From NCBI RefSeq assembly GCF_003254575.1, contig NZ_QJUA01000025.1, positions 21,791-85,790 of the forward strand: 64,000 bases of DNA, given 5' to 3'. The translations under genes were made by a program, and so were the position numbers. Shown here piece after piece: positions 53,583 through 62,466 of this stretch (its first letter is position 1; each line of letters begins with the position of its first letter). The DNA is from Mycobacterium kyogaense (GTDB lineage Bacteria; Actinomycetota; Actinomycetes; Mycobacteriales; Mycobacteriaceae). Below the pieces are notes generated by a model that was not told the origin of the DNA, searched no databases, and saw only the letters and a program-made list of their open reading frames with translations.

Positions 53583-53695
53583 GCGGCAGGGGTTGGGGTC
53601 AACCACCGACAGGCCGATTGACCTGCCAATTCACAGTATTCTCAGGTATCGCGCCGCACAGGGGGCCTCTCATGGGGGTGTGCGACAGTAGCGGG

Positions 53696-55423
53696 ATGCT
53701 CTGGGGCCTGCTCCGCCGGCACACCCGGCCGTACCGCCCGCTCCTCGCGGTGGTCGCCGGCCTCCAGCTCGTCAGCACCCTGGCCACGCTGTATCTGCCG
53801 ACCGTCAACGCCGCGATCATCGACGACGGCGTCGCCCAGGGCAATCTGCGCCGCATCGTCGAGCTCGGTGCGGTGATGCTCGGGGTGACCGCACTGCAGG
53901 TGGCCTGCGCGGTCGGCGCCGTCTACTTCGGCTCGCGCGCCAGCATGGGCGTGGGCCGCGATCTGAGGTCGGTGATCTTCCATCACGTCACCGGGTTCTC
54001 GGCCGAACAGACCGCGCGCTTCGGGGCGCCGTCGCTGCTGACCCGCACCACCAACGATGTTCAGCAAATCCAGCTATTGGTGCAGCTGACCGCGACGATG
54101 CTCATCACCGCGCCGATCATGTGCATCGGTGGCATCGCGATGGCGATCCACCAAGACGCCGGATTGTCCTGGCTGTTGCTGATCAGCGTTCCGGTGCTGG
54201 CGCTGGCCAACTACTGGATCGTCTCCCATCTGCTGCCTGTCTTTCGCCGGCTGCAACGCCTGATCGACGGCATCAACCGGGTCATGCGCGAGCAGCTCAC
54301 GGGACTGCGGGTGGTGCGTGCCTTCGCACGGGAACCCTACGAGCGCAACAGGTTCGCTGCAGCCAACACGGCGCTGGCCGACGCCGCCCTGGAGGCCGGC
54401 CGTTGGCAGGCGGTGATGCTGCCGGTCACCACGTTGGTCATCAACATCTCGAGCGTGGCCCTGATCTGGTTCGGCGGCCAGCGCATCGACGCCGGGCAGA
54501 TGCAGGTCGGCTCGCTGATCGCGTTCCTCTCCTACTTCATGCAGATCCTCGTCGCCGTGTTGATGGCGACGTTCATCCTGGTGATCATCCCGCGCGCGTC
54601 CGCGTGTGCCGAACGCATCACCGAGGTGCTCTCGACGCAGCCGACGATCGTCAGCCCGGCCCAGCCGGTGGCGCCGGAGCGCATCACCGGGGAGGTCCGC
54701 TTCGACGGTGCGACATTCTCCTACGACGGGGCTGACCGTCCGGTGCTGCAGGACATTTCGCTGATCGCCCGGCCGCGGGCGACGACCGCGATCGTCGGCT
54801 CGACGGGCTCGGGGAAGTCGACCTTGCTGTCCCTGGTCTGCCGGCTGTACGACGTGACCGACGGGGCGGTTCTGGTCGACGGGGTGGACGTGCGCGACAT
54901 GGACCTCGAGACACTGTGGGCGGAGATCGGATTGGTGCCGCAGCGCGGCTACCTGTTCGCCGGCACCGTCGCCGACAATCTGAGGTTCGGGAAGTCCGAC
55001 GCGACCGATGACGAGATGTGGGCCGCATTGCGGGTGGCCGCCGCCGACGACTTCGTCGCCGCGCACCCTGACGGGCTCGACCAGCGCGTCGCGCAGGGCG
55101 GGATGAATTTCTCCGGGGGTCAGCGCCAGCGGCTCGCGATCGCGCGGGCCGTCATCCGCACCCCGGCGATCTACCTGTTCGACGACGCGTTCTCCGCACT
55201 CGACGTCCACACCGACGCCACGGTCCGCGCCAGGCTGCGCGAGGTGTCCGCCGACGCCACCGTGATCGTGGTCGCGCAACGAATCTCCACCATCGCGGAG
55301 GCGGATCACATCGTCGTCGTCGACGACGGACGGGTCGTCGGCTCGGGCACCCACGATGAGCTGATCGCCGAGTGCACGGCCTACCGGGAGTTCGCCGATT
55401 CACAGTCGGTCGGGACGCCGTGA
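53696..55423 (+). CDS. ABC exporter half-transporter with degenerate ATP site (Rv1273c-like)
   Basis: 575 residues from ATG at 53696 (MLWGLLRRHTRPYRP); an ATG at 53672 is also possible. Six membrane helices, then ABC domain: Walker A GSTGSGKST, Q-loop VPQRGYLF, signature FSGGQRQRLAIARA, Walker B AIYLFDDAFSALD, where the catalytic Glu is Asp. That substitution marks the degenerate site of heterodimeric exporters. GTGA overlap with the partner gene. Exports an unknown compound; linked to the lipoprotein pair lprBC in mycobacteria. Confidence 0.92.
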   Translation: MLWGLLRRHTRPYRPLLAVVAGLQLVSTLATLYLPTVNAAIIDDGVAQGNLRRIVELGAVMLGVTALQVACAVGAVYFGSRASMGVGRDLRSVIFHHVTGFSAEQTARFGAPSLLTRTTNDVQQIQLLVQLTATMLITAPIMCIGGIAMAIHQDAGLSWLLLISVPVLALANYWIVSHLLPVFRRLQRLIDGINRVMREQLTGLRVVRAFAREPYERNRFAAANTALADAALEAGRWQAVMLPVTTLVINISSVALIWFGGQRIDAGQMQVGSLIAFLSYFMQILVAVLMATFILVIIPRASACAERITEVLSTQPTIVSPAQPVAPERITGEVRFDGATFSYDGADRPVLQDISLIARPRATTAIVGSTGSGKSTLLSLVCRLYDVTDGAVLVDGVDVRDMDLETLWAEIGLVPQRGYLFAGTVADNLRFGKSDATDDEMWAALRVAAADDFVAAHPDGLDQRVAQGGMNFSGGQRQRLAIARAVIRTPAIYLFDDAFSALDVHTDATVRARLREVSADATVIVVAQRISTIAEADHIVVVDDGRVVGSGTHDELIAECTAYREFADSQSVGTP

Positions 55424-57321
55424 GCGGCCCGCTGGCCCGCTCGATGCGGATGAACGAACCCCCGCAGGCACGCTCCCGTGACTTCCGCGCCTCGGCTCTA
55501 CGACTGCTCAGAAGGCTGACGCCACAACGGGGTCTGACCGTCGCGGTGATGCTGCTCGGCATCGGCGGTATTGCGATCGGCGTCGTCGGGCCGCGCATCC
55601 TGGGCCACGCCACCGACCTGCTGTTCAACGGTGTGGTGGGCCGAGAGCTCCCGGCCGGCCTGACCAAGGAGCAGGCAGTCGAAGCGGCTCGCGCTCGCGG
55701 TGACACCACGTTCGCCGACCTGCTGTCCGGCATGAACGTCATCCCGGGCCAGGGCGTCGACTTCGCCGCGGTGGCCCGCACGCTGGCGCTGGCGCTGGGG
55801 CTGTATCTGGTTGCGGCGCTGATGGTCTGGCTGCAGGCGCGGTTACTGAACGTCGTCGTCCAGAAGACCATGGTGGCGTTGCGCGCCGACGTCGAGGACA
55901 AGATCCATCGGCTGCCGCTGCGCTATTTCGACTCCCGGCAGCGCGGCGAGGTGCTCAGCCGTGTCACCAACGACGTCGACAATCTGGCGCAGTCGCTGTC
56001 GATGTCGATCACCCAGCTGCTCACCTCGGTCCTGACGGTCGTCGCCGTGCTGGTGATGATGCTGACGATCTCACCGCTGTTGACGCTGCTGACGGTGGTG
56101 ACCGTGCCGCTCTCGCTGTGGGTCACCCGGTCGATCGCGCGGCGGTCACGCCGCCTGTTCGTCGCGCAGTGGACCAACACCGGAAAGCTCAACGCGCACA
56201 TCGAAGAGACCTACAGCGGCTTCACCGTCGTCACCACCTATGGGCACCGCGCCCACGCGGAGAAGCAGTTCGCCGAGCTCAACGACGACGTCTACCACGC
56301 CAGTTTCGGGGCGCAGTTCCTCTCCGGTTTGGTCTCCCCCGCCACGATCTTCGTCGGCAACCTCAGCTACGTGGCCGTCGCGGTGGTGGGCGGGATCCAG
56401 GTCGCCACCGGGCAGATCACCCTCGGCGGCATCCAGGCGTTCATCCAGTACGTGCGGCAGTTCAACCAGCCGCTGACCCAGATCGCCGGCATGTACAACA
56501 CCCTGCAATCAGGGATCGCCAGCGCCGAGCGGGTTTTCGAGCTGCTCGACGCCGAGGAGGAACCCCAGGCGCCCGACCGGGACCTGCCGCGGGTCAGTGG
56601 ATCGAGCGGCCGCGTCGAGTTCCGCGACGTCCGATTCGGTTACCGCCCCGAGGCACCCGTGATCGAGGAGCTCGACCTCGTCGTCGAGCCGGGCACCACG
56701 GTGGCGATCGTCGGGCCGACCGGCGCGGGCAAGACGACCCTGGTAAACCTGCTGATGCGGTTCTACGACGTCGATGCCGGTCAGATCCTGCTCGACGGCG
56801 TCGACATCACCACGGTGAGCCGCTCCGCGTTGCGCTCCCGGATCGGCATGGTGCTGCAGGACACCTGGCTCTTCGCCGGCACCGTATACGACAACATCGC
56901 CTACGGCAGACCCGACGCCGACCACGACGAGGTGATCGAGGCTGCCACCGCGGCGTACGTCGACCGGTTCGTGCACACGCTGCCCGACGGCTACGACACC
57001 CGCATCGCCGACGGCGGCACGAACATCAGTGTCGGTGAGCGCCAACTGATCACGATTGCGCGGGCTGTCCTGGCCCGCCCCCAGCTCCTGATCCTCGACG
57101 AGGCGACCAGCTCGGTGGACACGCGCACCGAGGTGCTGATCCAGCACGCGATGACCTCGCTGCGCGAAGGTCGCACCAGTTTCCTGATCGCGCATCGTCT
57201 GTCGACGATCCGCGATGCCGATCTCATCCTGGTGATGGATGCCGGCCGGATCGTCGAGCAGGGCACGCACGACGAGCTGATGGCCCGCCGCGGCGCCTAT
57301 TGGACGATGATCCAGGCCTGA
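55420..57321 (+). CDS. ABC exporter half-transporter, partner subunit (Rv1272c-like)
   Basis: 633 residues from GTG at 55420. Six helices with a long external loop after TM1 (GRELPAGLTKEQAVEAARARG...), ABC domain with Walker A GPTGAGKTT, Walker B LLILDEATSSVD (intact Glu) but a modified signature, NISVGERQLITIARA instead of LSGGQ. The two half-transporters complement each other: canonical Glu here, canonical LSGGQ there, so only one composite site should be fully active. Confidence 0.93.
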   Translation: MSGPLARSMRMNEPPQARSRDFRASALRLLRRLTPQRGLTVAVMLLGIGGIAIGVVGPRILGHATDLLFNGVVGRELPAGLTKEQAVEAARARGDTTFADLLSGMNVIPGQGVDFAAVARTLALALGLYLVAALMVWLQARLLNVVVQKTMVALRADVEDKIHRLPLRYFDSRQRGEVLSRVTNDVDNLAQSLSMSITQLLTSVLTVVAVLVMMLTISPLLTLLTVVTVPLSLWVTRSIARRSRRLFVAQWTNTGKLNAHIEETYSGFTVVTTYGHRAHAEKQFAELNDDVYHASFGAQFLSGLVSPATIFVGNLSYVAVAVVGGIQVATGQITLGGIQAFIQYVRQFNQPLTQIAGMYNTLQSGIASAERVFELLDAEEEPQAPDRDLPRVSGSSGRVEFRDVRFGYRPEAPVIEELDLVVEPGTTVAIVGPTGAGKTTLVNLLMRFYDVDAGQILLDGVDITTVSRSALRSRIGMVLQDTWLFAGTVYDNIAYGRPDADHDEVIEAATAAYVDRFVHTLPDGYDTRIADGGTNISVGERQLITIARAVLARPQLLILDEATSSVDTRTEVLIQHAMTSLREGRTSFLIAHRLSTIRDADLILVMDAGRIVEQGTHDELMARRGAYWTMIQA

Positions 57322-57879
57322 CTAGACCTGCGGCCCCTGCGCGCGTAGGTCGTCGACCTCCCGCATCGCGTCGCGCAACTTGCCCAGCCATTCGTCGGCG
57401 TGCTCGCCGACCAGCCGCACCGACCAGGCAAGTGCATCGGAGCGCGACCGCGCCACCCCGGCGTCGACGAGCGTGTCGAGCACCTGACGTTCCGTCTGAC
57501 GCAGACGCGTCATCACCGGAACTGCCATGTGGGTGAACAGGATCCGCTCGTCACCGACCTTCACGCCCCACGAGACCTTGCGCGCGTAGCGCGCCTCGGC
57601 TTCGTCGGCGATGTGCATGCGCTCGGCGCGGGTCTGCTCGCGGAAGCGTGCGGCACGCCCGGAGGCGCGGGCCTCGCTCTCGGGCTGTTCGCCGTCGACC
57701 TCGGCGAGGCGGCCGACGACGGTGATCTCTTCGCGGTCGACGATGACCTCGGGGTCACCGCCGAACCACTCTTCGGGCAGGCGCCCGGCGAACCACTCGG
57801 CGGCATCACGGGCATCGGGCTGATCGGCCTGCTGCCAGCCTCCGGAGCGGCCGGCTCTCTTGTGCGGATGGTGTCTCAT
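57322..57879 (-). CDS. Conserved hypothetical, possible DNA-binding or stress protein
   Basis: 185 residues from ATG at 57879. Features: His/Lys-rich start (MRHHPHKRAGRSGG), a middle EEWFGGDPEVIVDREEITVVGRL strand pair, a charged helix (RAARFREQTRAERMHIADEAEARYAR) and a C-terminal segment VARSRSDALAWSVRLVGEHADEWL, which resembles the RSRSEAL helix of ribbon-helix-helix-like proteins. I cannot name it. Two tandem TGTAATCA units adjoin the start codon and may be an operator. Confidence 0.7.
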   Translation of the reverse strand: MRHHPHKRAGRSGGWQQADQPDARDAAEWFAGRLPEEWFGGDPEVIVDREEITVVGRLAEVDGEQPESEARASGRAARFREQTRAERMHIADEAEARYARKVSWGVKVGDERILFTHMAVPVMTRLRQTERQVLDTLVDAGVARSRSDALAWSVRLVGEHADEWLGKLRDAMREVDDLRAQGPQV

Positions 57880-57894
57880 GATTACATGATTACA
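57879..57894 (-). repeat. Tandem TGTAATCA x2 directly upstream of the start codon
   Basis: Two perfect copies of an 8-bp unit (57879-57886 and 57887-57894), the last base of the nearer unit being the A of the ATG. The position, where a leaderless transcript would begin, suggests a binding site controlling the hypothetical gene, or chance. Confidence 0.4.
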
Positions 57895-57953
57895 CCGTTT
57901 CAAACTCACAGGAACGGGGTTCACCGTCGGCGAACGGCATTAGGGTGAGGCGC

Positions 57954-58835
57954 ATGAGCGCACCCGGACAAGGCACGTGGCAGCCCGATCCCGAGGGCCG
58001 ATTCGACTATCGGTGGCACGACGGTCAGCAGTGGACCGACCAGGTGTCGGCCGGCGGGCAGGTGATGCGTGCGCCACTCGGCCAGCAGGCTCCGACCCAG
58101 CAGCCGGTCGGACAGTCGCAGGCTCAGGTGCAGTCACAGGCACAGCCCGTCGGTGACGGCGGATTCGCCGGTATCAGCGGCGATCTCGTCGACGGCCGCT
58201 TCAGCGAGAAGGAAGCCAAGGCGATCGGCAATCAGAACGCCAAGCTGCTGCGCGTCCGGCTGGGCGAGCCGTTCATGGCGCGGCAGGGCTCGATGGTCGC
58301 CTACCAGGGCAACGTCGACTTCTCGTTCGAAGGCGGCGGCGCGTCCCGGTTCATCAAGAAGGCGTTGACCGGCGAGGGTCTGCCGCTGATGAGATGCGCC
58401 GGCCAGGGCGACGTCTTCCTCGCCGAGCGCGCCTACGACGTCCACCTGCTGAACCTGACGAACTCGGGCCTGTCCATCAGCGGCAAGAACGTGTTGGCGT
58501 TCTCGTCGAGCCTTGACTGGAACATCGAACGCGTCAAAGGCGGCAGCATCGCCACCGGCGGCCTGTTCAACACGACGTTGCGCGGCACCGGTTGGGTCGC
58601 GCTGACGACCGACGGACCGCCGGTGGTACTCAACGCCGCAGAGGCGCCGACGTTCGCCGACACCAATGCCGTCGTCGCCTGGTCGGCCAATCTGCAGACC
58701 CAACTCAAGACCAGCTTCAAGGCCGGCGCGCTGATCGGCCGCGGTTCCGGCGAAGCAGTGCAGGTCTCGTTCTACGGCAACGGATTCGTGATCGTGCAGC
58801 CGTCCGAAGGGGTGCAGGTCACCACCGCGCAGTGA
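57954..58835 (+). CDS. DUF2510 plus AIM24-family protein
   Basis: 293 residues from ATG at 57954 with GTGAGGCGC upstream. N-terminal DUF2510 motif (GTWQPDPEGRFDYRWHDGQQW, residues 7-27), a Gln-rich linker (about 44-65), then the AIM24 beta fold: LRVRLGEPFMARQGSMVAYQG, FLAERAYDVHLLNL, GGLFNTTLRGTGWVALTTDG, TQLKTSFKAGALIGRGSGEA. AIM24 proteins occur throughout actinobacteria; their biochemical role is not established. DUF2510 often marks envelope-associated proteins, but no membrane segment is seen. Confidence 0.87.
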   Translation: MSAPGQGTWQPDPEGRFDYRWHDGQQWTDQVSAGGQVMRAPLGQQAPTQQPVGQSQAQVQSQAQPVGDGGFAGISGDLVDGRFSEKEAKAIGNQNAKLLRVRLGEPFMARQGSMVAYQGNVDFSFEGGGASRFIKKALTGEGLPLMRCAGQGDVFLAERAYDVHLLNLTNSGLSISGKNVLAFSSSLDWNIERVKGGSIATGGLFNTTLRGTGWVALTTDGPPVVLNAAEAPTFADTNAVVAWSANLQTQLKTSFKAGALIGRGSGEAVQVSFYGNGFVIVQPSEGVQVTTAQ

Positions 58836-58854
58836 CTTCTCTGGAGCTGACTTC

Positions 58855-59286
58855 CTAGAGCTCGAGCATCACGGTGACGGGGCCGTCGTTGACGAGTTCG
58901 ACGGACATGTCGGCACCGAACGCACCGGTCTGCACCTGTGCGCCGAGTGCGCGCAGCGCATCGCAGAACGCGTCGACCAGCGGCTCGGCGACGGCGCTCG
59001 GAGCCGCGGCATTCCAGGTGGGCCGGCGGCCCTTCGTGGTGTTGCCGTACAACGTGAACTGACTGACGACCAAGATCGGTGCGCCGATGTCGGCCGCGGA
59101 CTTCTCGTCGTCGAGAATCCGCATCAGCCAGAGCTTTTCGGCCAACTTGGTGGCTGTGGCCGCGTCGTCGTCATGGGTGACACCGACGAGCGCCAGTAAA
59201 CCCTGGGAGGCGGGGGTGATCTCGCCGACGACCTCCCCCGCGACCGTGACGCGCGCCGAGGTCACCCGCTGCACGAGCACCCGCAT
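58855..59286 (-). CDS. dtd: D-aminoacyl-tRNA deacylase
   Basis: Hydrolyses D-amino acids from mischarged tRNA. 143 residues, standard length. Signature motifs SQFTLYGNTTKGRRP and NDGPVT(V) (the NxGPxT motif), both complete. Starts one base after the stop of the DUF305 gene, so it is cotranscribed with a copper-locus gene, an uncommon partner. Confidence 0.96.
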   Translation of the reverse strand: MRVLVQRVTSARVTVAGEVVGEITPASQGLLALVGVTHDDDAATATKLAEKLWLMRILDDEKSAADIGAPILVVSQFTLYGNTTKGRRPTWNAAAPSAVAEPLVDAFCDALRALGAQVQTGAFGADMSVELVNDGPVTVMLEL

Positions 59287-59287
59287 C

Positions 59288-59935
59288 CTAGAGCGATCCG
59301 AGAATCTGCTTCATCGTGGCGATCTCGCGCTGCTGGGTGTCGATGATGCTCTGGGCCAACTTCTTCGCGTCCGCCGCCTCACCGGAGTCCAGCTCCGTCT
59401 GGGCCATCCGCACCGCACCCTCGTGGTGGGCGATCATGCCGGTGAGGAACTGGCGCGCCGCGTCGGCACCCTGAGCCTGCCGCAGCTGGTCGAGCTGCTG
59501 ATCGGTCATCATGCCCATGCTGGTCATGTCGTGACCTTCGTGGTTCATCGGTGCGGCATTCCACTCGGTGAGCCACTGCTGCATGGTCGCGATCTCGGGA
59601 CCCTGGGCGGCCTTGATCTGATTGGCCAGTTCGACGACGCGGGCATCGATGCCCTGCTTGCCCAGGATGATGTCGCTCATCACGATCGCCTGCTCATGGT
59701 GGGGCACCATGCCGGCGGCAAACGAGACGTCGGCATCGTTGTGGCCTGCGGCCGGATCGGCGCTGTGCGTCATCGAGCCGTGGTCGTGGTCGGCATCGTC
59801 GTGGGCGCTGGTCGTCGAGCCGGCGCTGTCCTGCCTGGAATCGGTACACCCGCTCAGCAGCAGTACCAGAGCGGCTCCCGCGGCCCCCACCGCAGTCGCA
59901 GCCTTGACCGTGGACTTCGTCGTGAAAAGGGACAC
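59288..59935 (-). CDS. DUF305 lipoprotein, probable copper-binding
   Basis: 215 residues from GTG at 59935 with GGGAGAG upstream. Signal with lipobox LLSG-Cys30. A His/Asp-rich segment (HDDADHDHGSMTHSADPAAGHND) precedes two DUF305 halves with the PHHEQAIVMSDIIL and AHHEGAVRMAQTEL motifs and a Met-rich link (MNHEGHDMTSMGMMT). His and Met clusters fit Cu binding outside the membrane. Divergent from copZ-copA across a copper-type operator. Confidence 0.88.
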   Translation of the reverse strand: MSLFTTKSTVKAATAVGAAGAALVLLLSGCTDSRQDSAGSTTSAHDDADHDHGSMTHSADPAAGHNDADVSFAAGMVPHHEQAIVMSDIILGKQGIDARVVELANQIKAAQGPEIATMQQWLTEWNAAPMNHEGHDMTSMGMMTDQQLDQLRQAQGADAARQFLTGMIAHHEGAVRMAQTELDSGEAADAKKLAQSIIDTQQREIATMKQILGSL

Positions 59936-59962
59936 CAGCGTCTCTCCCGTCGTAGCTTTTTA

Positions 59963-59977
59963 TACCCTAGGGGGGTA
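59963..59977. promoter_or_regulatory. RicR/CsoR-type copper operator TACCC-N5-GGGTA
   Basis: TACCCTAGGGGGGTA lies midway between the divergent DUF305 and copZ genes. TACCC-N5-GGGTA is the motif I recall for the mycobacterial copper repressor RicR. It overlaps or abuts TATGGT (59976-59981), a candidate -10 for copZ-copA, so binding would block the plus-strand promoter and possibly both. Confidence 0.65.
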
Positions 59978-60026
59978 TGGTACACATGTCGGGCGGGCGC
60001 GTCACACCGCCCCGGAGAGGATTCCC

Positions 60027-60233
60027 ATGAGCACCACCACGATCGCTGTCGAGGGTATGACGTGCGCCGGCTGCGCCTCCTCGGTGCGTGCTGAGCTGTC
60101 GCAGTTGCCCGGTGTGTCCGACGTGAGCATCGACCTCGCCGGCGGCACGGTGACCATCGCCAGCATCCGGCCCGTCGACCCCGACGCCGTGCGCGCCGCC
60201 GTCGAAGAGGCCGGCTACCAGCTGGCGAGCTGA
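60027..60233 (+). CDS. copZ: Heavy-metal-associated copper chaperone
   Basis: 68 residues, one ferredoxin-like HMA domain with the GMTCAGCASSV metal motif. GGAGAGG precedes the ATG. Delivers Cu(I) to the P-type ATPase encoded one base downstream. Confidence 0.93.
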   Translation: MSTTTIAVEGMTCAGCASSVRAELSQLPGVSDVSIDLAGGTVTIASIRPVDPDAVRAAVEEAGYQLAS

Positions 60234-60234
60234 G

Positions 60235-62466
60235 ATGGCGGCCCCGGCACGGGCAGTGACGTCGCTGGACCTGTCGATCGACGGCATGACCTGCGCGTCC
60301 TGCGCTGCTCGGGTGGAGAAGAAGTTGAACAAGCTCGACGGCGTCGCCGCGACGGTCAACTTCGCCACCGAGAAGGCACGCGTCACCTACGACGGACACG
60401 TCACCACCGATCAGCTCCTCGCCGCGGTGGAAGCCGCCGGCTACCACGCCTCCCTCCCCCAGCAGGCGCCGGCCGAACCGGCGTCGGACGATCCCGCCGC
60501 CGAGCTGCGGCGTCGCCTACTGATCTGCGTGGCGCTGTCGCTGCCGGTGATCGCGCTGGCGATGGTGCCGGCCTGGCAATTCACCTACTGGCAGTGGCTG
60601 TCGCTGACGCTGGCGGCGCCCGTCGTGATCTGGGGCGGCTGGCCGTTCCACGCCGCGGCGTGGACGAACCTGCGGCACCGCGCCGCGACGATGGACACGC
60701 TGATTTCGATCGGCACGCTCTCGGCGTTCGGATGGTCGGTCTACGCGCTCTTCTGGGGTCACGCGGGCATGCCGGGGATGACCCATCCGTTCGAATTGAC
60801 GATCGCGCGCACCGACGGCACCGGCAACATCTACCTCGAAGCGGCGGCCGGGGTCACCACCTTCCTGATCGCGGGGCGCTACCTCGAGGCAAGGGCAAAA
60901 CGGGAGGCCGGTGCGGCGCTGCGCGCACTGCTCGACATGGGCGCCAAAGAGGTGTCCGTACGCAGAGACGGCGCAGAACAGCGCATTCCGATCGAGCAGC
61001 TGCGCGCCGGCGATGACTTCATCGTGCGCCCAGGGGAAAAGATCGCCGCAGACGGTGTTGTGCTGGAGGGCAATTCAGCAGTCGACGCGTCGATGCTGAC
61101 CGGCGAATCGGTACCGGTGGACGTGGTGCCCGGCGAAGAAGTGGTCGGGGCGACGGTCAACGTCGACGGCCTGCTGGTCGTGCGTGCCCGACGGGTGGGT
61201 GCGGATACGCAACTCGCGCAGATGGCTCGACTGGTCGAGAACGCACAGAACGGCAAGGCGTCGGCGCAGCGGCTCGCGGACCGGATCTCCGCGGTGTTCG
61301 TCCCCGTCGTACTCGGATTGGCCGCTGCGACACTGGTTTTCTGGTTGGCTGTCGGAGCGTCGGCCGGCGCCGCCTTCACCGCGGCAGTGGCCGTGCTGAT
61401 CATCGCGTGCCCGTGCGCTCTGGGACTGGCGACGCCGACGGCACTGATGGTCGGCACGGGCCGGGGTGCGCAGCTGGGCATCCTGATCAAGGGGCCGGAG
61501 GTGCTGGAGTCGACGCGGCGGGTCGACACGGTGGTCGTCGACAAGACGGGGACCGTGACGACGGGCACGATGACGATGACGGGCGTCGTCGCTTCCGAGG
61601 GTGAACAGGCGGACGAGGTGCTACGGATCGCCGGAGCCGCCGAGGCTGCGTCGGAGCACCCGATCGCGCGCGCGATCAGCGCCGGTGCCCGCGACAAGCT
61701 CGGCGATCTGCCGTCGGTCACGTCGTTCGAGAATCTGCGCGGTCTCGGTGTGCGGGGTGTCGTCGACGATCGGACCGTGCTACTCGGCCGGTTACGACTG
61801 TTCGACGAGCAGCGCTTCGAGGTGGCGGCGGACGTCCACGCTGCGGTGCAGCAGGCTGAAACCGAGGGGCACACCGCTGTCGTGGTGGGCTGGGACGGCC
61901 GAGCACGCGGCGTGGTGACGGTGGCCGACACGGTGAAAGAGACTTCCGCTGAGGCTGTTTCGCTGATGAAGCAGCTCGGCCTGACGCCGATCATGGTGAC
62001 CGGCGACAACGAAGCGGTCGCCCGCGCCGTGGCCGCCGAAGTGGGCATCGAGCAGGTGATTGCCGGTGTGCTGCCGCAGGAGAAGGTCGACACCGTGATT
62101 CGGTTGCAGCGCGAGGGCAAGGTCGTCGCGATGGTGGGCGACGGTGTCAACGACGCGGCCGCGCTGGCACAGGCCGATCTCGGTTTGGCGATGGGTAGCG
62201 GTACCGACGTTGCGATCGAAGCGAGCGACCTGACGCTGGTGCGCGACGATCTGCGCGCCGTGCCCGATGCGATTCGCCTGTCCCGTCGCACGCTGAGCAT
62301 CATCAAGGGCAACCTGTTCTGGGCGTTCGCCTACAACGTCGCGGCGCTGCCGCTCGCGGCAGCGGGCCTGCTGAATCCGATGATCGCGGGGGCGGCAATG
62401 GCTTTCAGCTCGGTGTTCGTGGTCACCAACAGCTTGCGGCTGCGGAGCTTCACGCCCGCGCGGTGA
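60235..62466 (+). CDS. copA: Copper-exporting P1B-type ATPase (CopA-like)
   Basis: 743 residues. N-terminal HMA domain (GMTCASC, Cys20/Cys23), eight membrane helices, actuator TGES (MLTGESVPV), transmembrane CPC in IIACPCALGLATPTAL, phosphorylation site DKTGT, SEHP motif, and GDGVNDAAAL. CPC plus the MAFSSVFVVTNSLRLR end with the NxxSLR-type helix fits Cu(I) export. Last 17 bases overlap the convergent HNH gene. Confidence 0.95.
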   Translation: MAAPARAVTSLDLSIDGMTCASCAARVEKKLNKLDGVAATVNFATEKARVTYDGHVTTDQLLAAVEAAGYHASLPQQAPAEPASDDPAAELRRRLLICVALSLPVIALAMVPAWQFTYWQWLSLTLAAPVVIWGGWPFHAAAWTNLRHRAATMDTLISIGTLSAFGWSVYALFWGHAGMPGMTHPFELTIARTDGTGNIYLEAAAGVTTFLIAGRYLEARAKREAGAALRALLDMGAKEVSVRRDGAEQRIPIEQLRAGDDFIVRPGEKIAADGVVLEGNSAVDASMLTGESVPVDVVPGEEVVGATVNVDGLLVVRARRVGADTQLAQMARLVENAQNGKASAQRLADRISAVFVPVVLGLAAATLVFWLAVGASAGAAFTAAVAVLIIACPCALGLATPTALMVGTGRGAQLGILIKGPEVLESTRRVDTVVVDKTGTVTTGTMTMTGVVASEGEQADEVLRIAGAAEAASEHPIARAISAGARDKLGDLPSVTSFENLRGLGVRGVVDDRTVLLGRLRLFDEQRFEVAADVHAAVQQAETEGHTAVVVGWDGRARGVVTVADTVKETSAEAVSLMKQLGLTPIMVTGDNEAVARAVAAEVGIEQVIAGVLPQEKVDTVIRLQREGKVVAMVGDGVNDAAALAQADLGLAMGSGTDVAIEASDLTLVRDDLRAVPDAIRLSRRTLSIIKGNLFWAFAYNVAALPLAAAGLLNPMIAGAAMAFSSVFVVTNSLRLRSFTPAR

